Source: Rhizobiaceae bacterium (lineage in GTDB: Bacteria > Pseudomonadota > Alphaproteobacteria > Rhizobiales > Rhizobiaceae). Taken from it: DNA of 64,000 nucleotides. The notes below the pieces were generated by a model. The model was not told where the DNA came from, did no database searches, and was given only the letters and a program-made list of their open reading frames with translations. The translations under genes and the position numbers were made by a program. Below, piece by piece: positions 44,766-53,432 of this stretch (the stretch's first letter is position 1; each line of letters starts with the position of its first letter). The stretch lies in the NCBI GenBank assembly GCA_017643025.1, contig JAEPOG010000006.1, positions 372,001-436,000 on the forward strand, given 5' to 3'.

Positions 44766-45726
44766 GGCAATCCTGCTTACCATCGCAACGGCGGCGACGC
44801 CGCTGCTGCTGGCGGCAATCGGCGAGCTGGTGGTAGAGCGCTCGGGCGTGCTCAATCTCGGCGTCGAGGGCATGATGCTGATGGGCGCGGTGGTGGCGTT
44901 CGGCACAGCGTTGACCACGGGCAACGCCTGGCTCGGCATCGCCGCGGGCGCCATCGCTGGCGCGGTGTTTTCGCTGCTTTTCGGGTTCCTCGCGCTGACG
45001 CTCGTGACCAATCAGGTCGCAACGGGTCTTGCACTGACGCTGCTTGGCATCGGCCTATCGGGCATGATCGGCGAGGCATTTGTCGGACAGCCGGGCGTCA
45101 AGCTCGGCGCGATCTCGATCCCGGTCCTGTCGGACATACCTCTGGTTGGCAGGCTGCTGTTCGGGCAGGATCCGATGTTCTACATCTCGCTGGCGCTCAC
45201 CGGCGGCGTGATGTGGTTCCTGTTCAGGACGCGCGCGGGGCTGACCCTGCGTTCCGTCGGCGACAGCCATTCTTCGGCGCATGCGCTCGGTATCAAGGTG
45301 ATCGCAATCCGCTACATGGCAGTGATGTTCGGCGGCGCTTGTGCTGGTCTCGCCGGGGCCCAGTTGTCGCTTGTCTACACAACGCAGTGGATCGAGAACA
45401 TGACAGCCGGCCGCGGCTGGATTGCGCTGGCGCTCGTCGTATTCGCCTCATGGCGGCCGTGGCGGGTGCTTGCCGGAGCCTATCTCTTCGGCGCCATCAC
45501 GATAGCGCAGTTGCACATCCAGGCGACCAATCTGCGCGACCTCGCAGACTGGCCCGCGCCGCTCTTCTGGATCGCGGAAGCTGTGAAATCGATACCGTCG
45601 CAGTTTCTTTCTTCGCTTCCCTATCTGGCGACGATCGTCGTGCTTGTTCTAATCTCGCGGAATAGGCGATTGACGATGATGAACACGCCGGCCTCGCTGG
45701 GGCGGCCATTCGTGCCCGATCGCTAG
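44752..45726 (+). CDS. BMP-type ABC importer permease 2
   Basis: A 324-residue permease (YufQ-like) with the typical RSGVLNLGVEGMMLMGAVVA and RTRAGLTLRSVGDS loops. The GTG start at 44752 has GGAGG 5 bases upstream and overlaps the preceding gene by 14 bases. ATG 44758 is possible but less well spaced. It forms the heterodimeric channel with permease 1. Confidence 0.88.
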   Translation: MGMTEAILLTIATAATPLLLAAIGELVVERSGVLNLGVEGMMLMGAVVAFGTALTTGNAWLGIAAGAIAGAVFSLLFGFLALTLVTNQVATGLALTLLGIGLSGMIGEAFVGQPGVKLGAISIPVLSDIPLVGRLLFGQDPMFYISLALTGGVMWFLFRTRAGLTLRSVGDSHSSAHALGIKVIAIRYMAVMFGGACAGLAGAQLSLVYTTQWIENMTAGRGWIALALVVFASWRPWRVLAGAYLFGAITIAQLHIQATNLRDLADWPAPLFWIAEAVKSIPSQFLSSLPYLATIVVLVLISRNRRLTMMNTPASLGRPFVPDR

Positions 45727-45777
45727 AAAAACAATGGGATGAAGCCCAGGATCATGAACCAACAGAGGACCAAGCAA

Positions 45778-46857
45778 ATGAAACGTACATTGCTCGCACT
45801 CGCCGCATCCGCGGCAGTGCTCATCACGGCGGGAGCCGCATCCGCGCAGGAGAAGACAAAGGCCTGCTTCATCTATGTCGGTCCGATCGGCGATTTCGGC
45901 TGGTCGTATCAGCACCATCAGGGCGCGCTCGAAATGCAGGAAGCGCTGGGCGGCGAGGAGAAGGTCGAACTGGCCTATCTGGAAAGCGTGCCTGAGGGCG
46001 CTGACGCCGAGCGCGCTCTGGAGCGGTTTGCACGCTCGGGTTGCGACATCATCTTCACCACGTCTTTCGGCTACATGGACGCTACCAACAGCGTCGCGGG
46101 CCGCTTTCCGGACGTGAAGTTCGAGCATGCGACCGGCTTCAAGCGCGAACACCCGAACGTCTCGACCTACAATTCGAAGTTCCATGAAGGCCGGTACGTG
46201 CAGGGCGTCATCGCCGGCCACATGTCGGAGGCAGGCGTCGCTGGCTACATAGCGTCCTTCCCGATTCCGGAGGTCGTGATGGGCATCAATGCCTTCGTCC
46301 TGGGTGCGCAGTCGGTCAATCCCGACTTCGCGGTCAAGGTGGTGTGGGCCAACACCTGGTTCGATCCGGGCAAGGAAGCCGACGCCGCCAAGGTGCTGAT
46401 CGACCAGGGCGTCGACATCATCACCCAGCACACCGACTCAACGGCACCGATGCAGGTCGCAGCTGAACGCGGCATCAAGGCGTTCGGACAGGCGTCCGAC
46501 ATGATCAAGTTCGGCCCCGAGACCCAGCTGACCTCGATCATCGACGACTGGGGCCACTACTACACCGAGCGCGTCAAGGCCGTGATGGACGGCACCTGGG
46601 AGCAGGTGGATGTGTGGGAAGGCATGGCCGAAGAACACGTCGTGATGGCGCCCTACACCAACATGCCCGATGACGTGAAGGCGCAGGCCGAGGCAATCGA
46701 AGCCAAGATCAAGTCCGGCGAGTTCGACCCGTTCACCGGGCCGATCAACAAGCAGGACGGCACGCAGTGGCTGGCCGACGGCGAGGTCGCTGAGGAAGGC
46801 GAGCTTCTCGGCCTCAACTTCTACGTCGAAGGCGTGGACGACACGCTGCCGCAGTAA
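45778..46857 (+). CDS. BMP family ABC transporter substrate-binding protein
   Basis: A 359-residue periplasmic protein with signal peptide MKRTLLALAASAAVLITAG and cleavage near ASAQ, so it is soluble rather than a lipoprotein as in Gram-positive BMP proteins. BMP motifs are visible: YVGPIGDFGWSYQHHQGA, FTTSFGYMDAT and DIITQHTDSTAPMQ. ATG 45778 is taken, with AGAGGA about 9 bases upstream. Unlike the other importers here, the binding protein comes last, and a strong terminator follows. The ligand is probably a nucleoside or related compound. Confidence 0.9.
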   Translation: MKRTLLALAASAAVLITAGAASAQEKTKACFIYVGPIGDFGWSYQHHQGALEMQEALGGEEKVELAYLESVPEGADAERALERFARSGCDIIFTTSFGYMDATNSVAGRFPDVKFEHATGFKREHPNVSTYNSKFHEGRYVQGVIAGHMSEAGVAGYIASFPIPEVVMGINAFVLGAQSVNPDFAVKVVWANTWFDPGKEADAAKVLIDQGVDIITQHTDSTAPMQVAAERGIKAFGQASDMIKFGPETQLTSIIDDWGHYYTERVKAVMDGTWEQVDVWEGMAEEHVVMAPYTNMPDDVKAQAEAIEAKIKSGEFDPFTGPINKQDGTQWLADGEVAEEGELLGLNFYVEGVDDTLPQ

Positions 46858-46883
46858 GCCTGATCGGCAGAAACGAATATGAG

Positions 46884-46907
46884 AGGGCGCCTTCGGGCGC
46901 CCTTTTT
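46884..46907 (+). terminator. Intrinsic terminator of the BMP importer operon
   Basis: An 8-bp stem (AGGGCGCC at 46884-46891, GGCGCCCT at 46896-46903) with a stable TTCG loop and a five-T tail at 46903-46907. Confidence 0.92.
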
Positions 46908-46930
46908 CGTTCCATGCTGCTGCCATGCTC

Positions 46931-46978
46931 CTGACAGGTAGTTGTCAGGAGGGGTCTGCTAAGAAATCGGCTGACAAC
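46931..46978 (+). promoter_or_regulatory. CTGACA repeats upstream of the glutathione transferase gene
   Basis: Three CTGACA half-sites lie here: CTGACA at 46931-46936, its inverse TGTCAG at 46943-46948, and CTGACA at 46971-46976. The last two extend to a perfect 8-bp inverted repeat, GTTGTCAG/CTGACAAC, 22 bp apart. They lie in the short gap before the GST start and could be an operator. No regulator gene is adjacent. Confidence 0.4.
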
Positions 46979-46997
46979 GCGATCAGGGAGACCGGCA

Positions 46998-47648
46998 ATG
47001 CTCAAATTCTACCACGCACCTTTCTCGCGCGCCTTCGGCGTGTTCTGGCTGCTCGAGGAACTCGGCGTCGACTTTGATCGCGTCCAGATCGACATTCGCG
47101 CCGATGGCGGCACGGATGAAACCTACCGCAAGATACAGCCGAACAAGAAGGTGCCGGCGATCGAGCACAACGGCGTCGTCATCACCGAACGCGCTGCGAT
47201 CACGATCTACCTGGCAGATACCTTCCCAGAGGCCGGGCTGGCGCCAGCGATCGACGACCCGATGCGGTCGGCTTATCTCACCTGGAACGTCTTTTCCGAT
47301 TCCGTGTTCGATCCGGTGCTGTGCGCCAAGGCGCATGGCTTGAGCTATGTCAGCAACGACTATCCCTTCGGCCTCTACGAAGACATGGTCGCCAATGTCG
47401 AACGGCATCTGAACGAGAACGACTATGCCGCCGGCGACCGGTTCACCGCGGCCGACACGCAGCTCGGCGCGGCGGTCATCTACACCATGGATTTCAAGCT
47501 GCTGCCGGAACGCCCAGCATTCAAGCGCTACGCCGAGCGACTCGAGGCCCGGCCCGCCTATCAGAAAACGTCGAAGCGCGATTACGAACTGGCGATGGCG
47601 CTGCCGTTCTTCCAGGAACAGGCTGCTGGCGAAAACGCCGGCGCATAA
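46998..47648 (+). CDS. Glutathione S-transferase family protein
   Basis: A 216-residue two-domain GST. The thioredoxin-like N-terminus begins MLKFYHAPFSRAFGVFWLLE, with the glutathione-site cis-Pro KKVPAIEHNG and the ERAAITIYLAD segment. An all-helical C-terminal domain follows, with the N-capping style FTAADTQLGAAV. GGGAGACCGGCA precedes the start. The substrate is unknown. It begins just after the importer terminator and so has its own promoter. Confidence 0.88.
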   Translation: MLKFYHAPFSRAFGVFWLLEELGVDFDRVQIDIRADGGTDETYRKIQPNKKVPAIEHNGVVITERAAITIYLADTFPEAGLAPAIDDPMRSAYLTWNVFSDSVFDPVLCAKAHGLSYVSNDYPFGLYEDMVANVERHLNENDYAAGDRFTAADTQLGAAVIYTMDFKLLPERPAFKRYAERLEARPAYQKTSKRDYELAMALPFFQEQAAGENAGA

Positions 47649-47726
47649 GCCCCGATTTCAGGCCTGTTCGCCTTGGCAGCTTCAACCGGCCTGTGCCATC
47701 ATTCCCGCTTCGAACGGGAGGCAGAA

Positions 47727-48170
47727 ATGGCGTTGGGACTGACCGGAATTGGCCATGTGGCGCTGAAAGTATCCGACATCGGCCGGTCGCTGGCGTTTTA
47801 CCGCGACCGGCTCGGCTTTCAGGAAATGATGCATCTCGACCGCGACGACGGATCGCTGTGGCTGGTCTACCTGCGCATCACCGACACGCAGTTCCTCGAG
47901 CTGTTTCCGGGCGGCGAGGGCGACACCGCGCCCGGGCCGGACCGAACCGCGGTCAACCATTTCTGCCTCGAAACAGCCGACCTCGACGCGACGGCCAATG
48001 CGCTGCGCTCTGCCGGCGTACCACTCACGGTCGAACCCAAGATGGGCGCCGACGGCAACCGGCAGTGCTGGATCGCCGACCCAGACGGCAACCGCATTGA
48101 GTTCATGCAGATGGGAACTGGATCCATGCAGGCGGAAGCCATCAAGCGCCTGCGCGCAAGCGCGGCGTGA
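47727..48170 (+). CDS. VOC (glyoxalase/bleomycin resistance) family protein
   Basis: A 147-residue vicinal-oxygen-chelate fold protein with two beta-alpha-beta-beta-beta modules. HVALKVSDIGRSLAFYRDRL gives the first metal His, and FLELFPGGEG, NHFCLETADLDATAN and WIADPDGNRIEFMQ give the others. ATG 47727 has GGGAGG directly upstream. It could be a lactoylglutathione lyase, a dioxygenase or a binding protein. The preceding glutathione transferase fits a detoxification role, but that is inference. Confidence 0.85.
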   Translation: MALGLTGIGHVALKVSDIGRSLAFYRDRLGFQEMMHLDRDDGSLWLVYLRITDTQFLELFPGGEGDTAPGPDRTAVNHFCLETADLDATANALRSAGVPLTVEPKMGADGNRQCWIADPDGNRIEFMQMGTGSMQAEAIKRLRASAA

Positions 48171-48227
48171 CATCCCGGATTCGGCCCGCTAAATGCAACC
48201 GATGAGATCGAGAAGGCATTTCGCGGC

Positions 48228-48914
48228 ATGAGCGTGCGCACCATCATCGCACCATCGGTATTGTCAGCCGATTTCTCGCGGCTCGGCGAAGAAGTGGATG
48301 CCGTGCTGCGCGCCGGTGCCGACTGGGTCCACCTCGACGTGATGGACGGCCATTTCGTGCCCAACATCACCTTTGGCCCGCCGGTCATCAAGGCGATCCG
48401 CGGCCGCACCAAAGCGGTGTTCGACTGTCATTTGATGATCACCCCGGCCGATCCCTATCTGGCAGCTTTCGCCGATGCCGGCGCGGACATCATTACCGTT
48501 CATGCCGAGGCGGGGCCGCATCTCGACCGCTCGTTGCAGGCGATCAGGGACCTGGGCAAGAGGGCCGGCGTGTCGCTCAATCCTTCGACGCCCGAGAGCG
48601 TGATCGAATACGTGCTCGACCGGCTCGACCTCATACTCCTGATGTCGGTCAATCCCGGCTTCGGCGGACAGCAGTTTATCCCGTCCGTCGTAGAGAAGGT
48701 GAAGCGCGTAAAGGCGCTGGTCGGTTCGCGGCCGATCGACATCGAGATCGACGGCGGCATCACGCCCGAGACCGCGCCGCTGGTCGCGGCCGCTGGCGCA
48801 AATGTGCTTGTCGCCGGCTCGGCCGTGTTCAAGGGCGGCTCTGAGGAGCACTACCGCGAGAACATCTCGGCCATTCGCGACGCCGCTGACAGCGCTATCG
48901 CCCGGGCCGCCTGA
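48228..48914 (+). CDS. rpe: Ribulose-phosphate 3-epimerase
   Basis: A 228-residue TIM-barrel enzyme interconverting ribulose 5-phosphate and xylulose 5-phosphate in the pentose phosphate pathway. The family motifs are [48 protein letters not shown] and [12 protein letters not shown], carrying the metal His/Asp residues. The length is standard. It lies 12 bp before the thioredoxin-fold gene. Confidence 0.96.
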   Translation: MSVRTIIAPSVLSADFSRLGEEVDAVLRAGADWVHLDVMDGHFVPNITFGPPVIKAIRGRTKAVFDCHLMITPADPYLAAFADAGADIITVHAEAGPHLDRSLQAIRDLGKRAGVSLNPSTPESVIEYVLDRLDLILLMSVNPGFGGQQFIPSVVEKVKRVKALVGSRPIDIEIDGGITPETAPLVAAAGANVLVAGSAVFKGGSEEHYRENISAIRDAADSAIARAA

Positions 48915-48926
48915 GGAGGGGAAGCA

Positions 48927-49484
48927 ATGGCAGCGACACCGCCGGTCTGCGATTTCGGATGGCAAGCTGTCGACGGCATCCTGCCAAGCGTTCACGGCAA
49001 CGAACACCAGATATCGGAACTGGCGGGGCCGGGCGGGCTCGTGGTCGCCTTCATCTGCAACCACTGTCCCTATGTGAAAGCGGTGATCGACCGCATCGTA
49101 CAGGATGCGCGCGACCTCGCTCCACTCGGCGTCGGCTTCGTCGCCATCTGCTCCAACGACGCCGAGGCCTATCCCGACGATTCCTTCGCCCGGATGAAGG
49201 AATTCGCCATGCAGCACGGCTTTCCGTTTCCGTATCTGCACGACGAGGACCAGTCGATCGCGCGCGCCTATGGCGCTGCCTGCACGCCGGATTTCTTCGG
49301 CTTCAACGCCGATCTTAAGCTGCAATATCGCGGCAGGCTGGACGCAGCGAGACTGGACAAGCCGGGGCCGGATACACGCCGCGACCTCTACGAGGCGATG
49401 GTGATGGTTGCGCGTACGGGCGAGGGGCCAGCGGAGCAGGTGCCCTCGATGGGCTGCTCGATCAAATGGAAAGCTGCCGCCTAG
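48927..49484 (+). CDS. Thioredoxin-fold (AhpC/TSA-like) protein
   Basis: A 185-residue protein with the redox pair in AFICNHCPYVKAVIDR (Cys44 and Cys47) and a C-terminal MGCSIKWK typical of this peroxiredoxin-related group. There is no signal peptide. GGAGGGGAAGCA precedes the start, and it follows rpe in the same run. It is probably a cytoplasmic thiol oxidoreductase of unknown partner. Confidence 0.83.
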   Translation: MAATPPVCDFGWQAVDGILPSVHGNEHQISELAGPGGLVVAFICNHCPYVKAVIDRIVQDARDLAPLGVGFVAICSNDAEAYPDDSFARMKEFAMQHGFPFPYLHDEDQSIARAYGAACTPDFFGFNADLKLQYRGRLDAARLDKPGPDTRRDLYEAMVMVARTGEGPAEQVPSMGCSIKWKAAA

Positions 49485-49520
49485 CCGCTCACGCTCCTCA
49501 GCAAGTCACGGCTTGCCGCC

Positions 49521-50282
49521 TTAGATCGCCAGATATTCGTGGCGCAGGCGCGCGTTCTCGAGCACTTCCTTGGCCGATCCGCTGAAGGCGAGCTCGCCGG
49601 TGTCGAGGATGATCGCGCGGTCGGCGATCTTCAGCGCGGCGACGGCGTTCTGCTCCACGATGATGGTCGTGATGCCTGCATTTCGCACTTCGATCAGAGC
49701 CTGTTCGATGTCGTGGCGAACAACAGGCGCCAGGCCCTCGTAAGGTTCATCAAGCAGCAGCAGCTTGAGGTCGCGGGCAAGCGCGCGGCCGATGGCGAGC
49801 ATCTGTTGTTCGCCTCCCGACAGCGTCGTGCCCTCCTGCTTGCGGCGCTCCTTGAGGCGCGGGAAGAGCGTGTAGATGCGCTCGTATTCCCAGCCGGTCT
49901 CGCCCGAGATGCAGGCGAGGTCCAGATTCTCCTCGACCGTCATGCCGGGGATGATGCGCCGGTCTTCCGGAACAAGCTGGATGCCTTTGCGGGCGGCCTC
50001 GAAGGACTGCATCTTGTGAACAGGTTCGCCGCGTAGCCAGATTTCGCCTTCCCTCAGAACCGGTGCACCGGCACGAGCGATGGTACGCAGCGTCGACGTC
50101 TTGCCGGCGCCGTTGCGGCCAAGCAGCGCCAGTATCTCGCCTTCGTTGATGTCGAAGGAGATGTCCTGGACGATGTAGCTGTCGCCGTAGAATGCCTTCA
50201 GGCCGCGGACAGCAAAATACTGCGACTGTGGGGCGACGTTGAGGCTTTCGGCTTCTTCCGGCTGCTGCATGGCCATGTTCAT
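49521..50282 (-). CDS. Branched-chain/urea-type ABC importer ATPase (LivF-like)
   Basis: A 253-residue single-domain ATPase with Walker A GRNGAGKTS, signature LSGGEQQMLAIGRALA and LLLLDEPYEGLAP, all in the LivF/UrtE form. It starts at 50282 after GGGGAGGAACAGGT and overlaps the LivG-like gene by 4 bases. It is the last gene of the SBP-H-M-G-F operon. The substrate is discussed at the binding protein. Confidence 0.88.
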   Translation of the reverse strand: MNMAMQQPEEAESLNVAPQSQYFAVRGLKAFYGDSYIVQDISFDINEGEILALLGRNGAGKTSTLRTIARAGAPVLREGEIWLRGEPVHKMQSFEAARKGIQLVPEDRRIIPGMTVEENLDLACISGETGWEYERIYTLFPRLKERRKQEGTTLSGGEQQMLAIGRALARDLKLLLLDEPYEGLAPVVRHDIEQALIEVRNAGITTIIVEQNAVAALKIADRAIILDTGELAFSGSAKEVLENARLRHEYLAI

Positions 50283-51097
50283 ACCTGTTCCTCCCCGAGG
50301 TAGGCTTCCTTCACCTTCGGGTTGTTCTTGATCTCCTCGGGCGACCCCTGGGCGATGATGCGCCCGCCCGCCAGAACGGTGATGCGGTCGGCCAGCGAGA
50401 ACACGACATGCATGTCGTGCTCGATGATGACCTTCGTCATGCCGCCTTCCTTGATCTGTTTCAACAGATCAATGGTCGCGTTGGTGTCGTGGCGGGCCAT
50501 GCCAGCGGTCGGCTCGTCGAGCAGCAGAAGTTTCGGGCGCTGGATCAGACCCATCGCCAGCTCCAGCCGGCGCTTGTCGCCGCGCGACAGGCTGGAGGCG
50601 ACTGCGTGGACGTGGTTCTTCAGGCCGACATTGACGATCACCTCCTCCGCCTCGTTGCGGATGGAGGTTTCGCCGGCAATCGCGGAGAAGGGATTGAGCT
50701 TGAAATGGCCGTCGCGCTTGGAGAGCGCCGGCACCATCACGTTTTCCAGAACCGTGAGATCGAGGAAAACCTCCGGCGTCTGGAACACCCGCGCCACGCC
50801 GAGCTGGTTGATCTCGTGCGGCGATTTGCCGGTCAGCGTGTCGCCGTCGAAGATGACAGCACCGCGGTCGGGCTTGATGCGGCCGACGCAGACATTGAGC
50901 AGCGTCGATTTGCCGGCGCCGTTCGGTCCGATGATCGCGTGTGTCTCGCCCTGGCGCACGTCGAGATCGACATCGGACAGGGCGTGCAGGCCGGCAAAGC
51001 TTTTGTGCACGTCGTCAATGTGCAGCACCTTGTCCGGGATGCCGCTCGTGAAGCCGCGCCCGGCCGCGTCGCTGTTCGTGAGTTCCACCACTGACAT
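50279..51097 (-). CDS. Branched-chain/urea-type ABC importer ATPase (LivG-like)
   Basis: A 272-residue ATPase with GPNGAGKST, VARVFQTPEVFLDLTV, signature LSRGDKRRLELAMGL (Arg-Gly-Asp in place of the usual GGQ) and LLLLDEPTAGMARHDT. The C-terminal KVKEAYLGEE is the hallmark of LivG/UrtD. It pairs with the LivF-like subunit. The stop overlaps the next gene's start and the LivM-like gene ends 6 bp upstream, so all are translated from one message. Confidence 0.88.
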   Translation of the reverse strand: MSVVELTNSDAAGRGFTSGIPDKVLHIDDVHKSFAGLHALSDVDLDVRQGETHAIIGPNGAGKSTLLNVCVGRIKPDRGAVIFDGDTLTGKSPHEINQLGVARVFQTPEVFLDLTVLENVMVPALSKRDGHFKLNPFSAIAGETSIRNEAEEVIVNVGLKNHVHAVASSLSRGDKRRLELAMGLIQRPKLLLLDEPTAGMARHDTNATIDLLKQIKEGGMTKVIIEHDMHVVFSLADRITVLAGGRIIAQGSPEEIKNNPKVKEAYLGEEQV

Positions 51098-51103
51098 CGA
51101 ACC

Positions 51104-52294
51104 CTAGCCCCGTTCCTGCGCCGGCGTGTTAGCCGCGACTGTCGTGCGTCCACCCTCCGACCGTCTTGCCCGATTGAAGGCGCGGCCGATGCGCCGGAAG
51201 CCCTCCATCAGCCCGCCGGGCAGGAAGATCACGATCACCATGAACATGAAGCCCAGCGTCAGGTGCCAGCCTTCGCCGACGAAGAAGGAGAACAGCTCGA
51301 CGAAGAAGGCCTGTGCTCCATCGGGAAGGAAGGAGAAGGCGCTGTTCAAGATGCCTTCGTTCCATGACGAGACCTTCTGCTCGGCATATTTGATCAGGCC
51401 GGCGCCCAGAACCGGGCCGACAAGCGTGCCGACGCCGCCAAGTATCGTCATCAGAACGACCTCGCCGGAAGCCGTCCACTGCATGCGTTCGGCGCCCGCG
51501 ATCGGATCGGTGATCGCCAACAATGAGCCGGCCAGCCCCGCATACATTCCCGAGATCACGAACGCCGCGATCAGGTACGGGCGCGTGTGGATGCCGGTGT
51601 AGTTGAGACGGTTCTGGTTCGACTTGATCGCCTTCAGCATCATGCCGAAGTTGGAGCGCGAGATGCACAGCGCGACGAAGAAGCAGACGATCAGCATGAC
51701 CGCGCAGAAATAGAAGCCCGGATAGCCGCTCATCTTCATGCCGAACAGGTTGGTGATCGGCACGCCGAACTCCTGGATGCCCAATGCCTGATCGATGATG
51801 CGGATGTCGCCATCGCGCAGTGAGATTTCGGCGCTCTGCCGGATGGCGCGGGTCTGCAGCCCAGTTTCGCCGTTGGTGATCGGCGTCAGCACCGAATAGG
51901 CGAGGTTGTAGCTCATCTGCGCGAAGGCAAGCGTCAGGATCGAGAAGTAGATGCCCGAGCGCCTGAGCGAGACATAGCCGATGAGGAAGGCGAACACGCC
52001 GGCGATCAGAACCGAGAAGGCCAGCGCCGGCAGAACGTTCATCGTCAGCAGCTTGAATGACCAGACGGCTGCGTAGGAGCCGACGCCAAGAAACGCGGCA
52101 TGGCCAAAGGACAGATAGCCCGTCAGGCCGAACAGGATGTTGAAGCCGATTGCGAAGATGCCGTAGATCGCGAATTTCTGCAGCAGATCCGGATAAGCGG
52201 CACCAATCGGCTGCATCGTCCAGGGCAGCGTCACCACGATCGCAGTGAAAATGGCCATCAAGAGCCAGTCGGAGCGCGAGAGGGTTCTGAGCAT
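51104..52294 (-). CDS. Branched-chain/urea-type ABC importer permease (LivM-like)
   Basis: A 396-residue inner-membrane permease (BPD_transp_2) with [39 protein letters not shown] and [13 protein letters not shown], as in LivM/UrtC. A loop of about 60 residues after [10 protein letters not shown] is longer than in E. coli LivM. ATG 52294 is chosen because GGAGG lies 9 bases upstream and the previous gene ends 4 bp earlier. An upstream in-frame ATG is less likely. Confidence 0.87.
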   Translation of the reverse strand: MLRTLSRSDWLLMAIFTAIVVTLPWTMQPIGAAYPDLLQKFAIYGIFAIGFNILFGLTGYLSFGHAAFLGVGSYAAVWSFKLLTMNVLPALAFSVLIAGVFAFLIGYVSLRRSGIYFSILTLAFAQMSYNLAYSVLTPITNGETGLQTRAIRQSAEISLRDGDIRIIDQALGIQEFGVPITNLFGMKMSGYPGFYFCAVMLIVCFFVALCISRSNFGMMLKAIKSNQNRLNYTGIHTRPYLIAAFVISGMYAGLAGSLLAITDPIAGAERMQWTASGEVVLMTILGGVGTLVGPVLGAGLIKYAEQKVSSWNEGILNSAFSFLPDGAQAFFVELFSFFVGEGWHLTLGFMFMVIVIFLPGGLMEGFRRIGRAFNRARRSEGGRTTVAANTPAQERG

Positions 52295-52298
52295 TGGA

Positions 52299-53327
52299 TC
52301 AGTCCTCCGCGATGCCACGGCGCCCCATGAGGCCGCGCGGCAGGGTTAGAAGCACGATGACGGCAACCAGATAGATGATGATCTGGTCGATGCCGGGAAG
52401 GATGGCCTTTACCTCGGTCATGGAGGCGAAGCTCTGCAGGATGCCGAGCAGGAAGCCGGCAAGCACTGCGCCTTCGAGCGAGCCCATGCCACCGACGACG
52501 ACCACGACGAAGGACAGCACGAGGAAATTCATGCCCATGTGGTAGTCCGGCGGCAGGATCGGCGTGTACATGGCGCCGGCCATGCCGGCGACCACAGCAG
52601 CCAGCCCGAAGACGATGGTGAAGCGGCGCTCGATGTTGATGCCGAGCAGGCCTACCGTTTCACGGTCCTGCATGCCGGCGCGCACGACCATGCCGAAGGT
52701 CGTGAACCGAAGGAAAGCGAAGACCCCGAAGATCACCATGGCGGAAAACAGGAAGTAGACCAGCCGCCACCACGGGTAGATGACGTTGCTGCCCAGCCCG
52801 ACGAGCGCGCCGACATTGGCGGCGCCCGAGAACGCATCGGGCGCGGGCTGCGGGATCGGGTTGGCGCCGAAATAGTGCCGGATGATCTCCTGCAGCACGA
52901 TCGCCAGGCCGAAGGTCACCAGGATCTGGTCGGCGTGCGGACGCTTGTAGAAATGCTTGATCAGGCCGCGCTCCATCGCGACGCCGATGATCGCCATGGC
53001 AATGACGGCGAGGATAATCGACAGCGGAACCGACCAGTCGATCAGAAATGCCGCCACGTCGGGACCGACCCAGTCCTGCAGGATCGGCACCTGCTCCTTC
53101 AGCGGATTGCCCAGGAAGTCCTTTTCGGTCTCGCTGATCCGCTCGTAGGAGATGTTGAAAACGTTGTTCAGCGTCACGGCGCAAAACGCGCCCAGCATGA
53201 ACAGGGCGCCATGGGCGAAATTGACGACGCCCAATGTTCCGAAAACAAGCGTCAGCCCGAGGGCGATCAGCGCATAGGCGCCGCCCTTGTCCAGCCCGTT
53301 GAGTACCTGGAGAAAAATTGCGTCCAT
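52299..53327 (-). CDS. Branched-chain/urea-type ABC importer permease (LivH-like)
   Basis: A 342-residue permease starting [20 protein letters not shown], with [20 protein letters not shown] and [16 protein letters not shown] as in LivH/UrtB. A periplasmic insertion (about residues 50-90, with [17 protein letters not shown] sequence) is larger than in LivH of enterobacteria. A 105-bp gap with a strong hairpin separates it from the upstream binding-protein gene on the same strand. Confidence 0.87.
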   Translation of the reverse strand: MDAIFLQVLNGLDKGGAYALIALGLTLVFGTLGVVNFAHGALFMLGAFCAVTLNNVFNISYERISETEKDFLGNPLKEQVPILQDWVGPDVAAFLIDWSVPLSIILAVIAMAIIGVAMERGLIKHFYKRPHADQILVTFGLAIVLQEIIRHYFGANPIPQPAPDAFSGAANVGALVGLGSNVIYPWWRLVYFLFSAMVIFGVFAFLRFTTFGMVVRAGMQDRETVGLLGINIERRFTIVFGLAAVVAGMAGAMYTPILPPDYHMGMNFLVLSFVVVVVGGMGSLEGAVLAGFLLGILQSFASMTEVKAILPGIDQIIIYLVAVIVLLTLPRGLMGRRGIAED

Positions 53328-53382
53328 TGTCCCAAAGCCAAAATGAGCCGCAGCCCCACCGGCGCGGAATGGCGGCAAGTCA

Positions 53383-53410
53383 CTACCGGCCGCCGGGTGG
53401 CGGCCGGTAG
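53383..53410 (-). other. Strong hairpin between binding-protein and LivH-like genes
   Basis: A perfect 12-bp stem (53383-53394 CTACCGGCCGCC against 53399-53410) with a 4-base loop, located 22 bp after the binding-protein stop. No T-run follows on the transcribed strand. It is probably a stabiliser/attenuator that keeps binding-protein mRNA in excess. Confidence 0.75.
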
Positions 53411-53432
53411 CATGGCGTCCAGTAGGGGAGTA

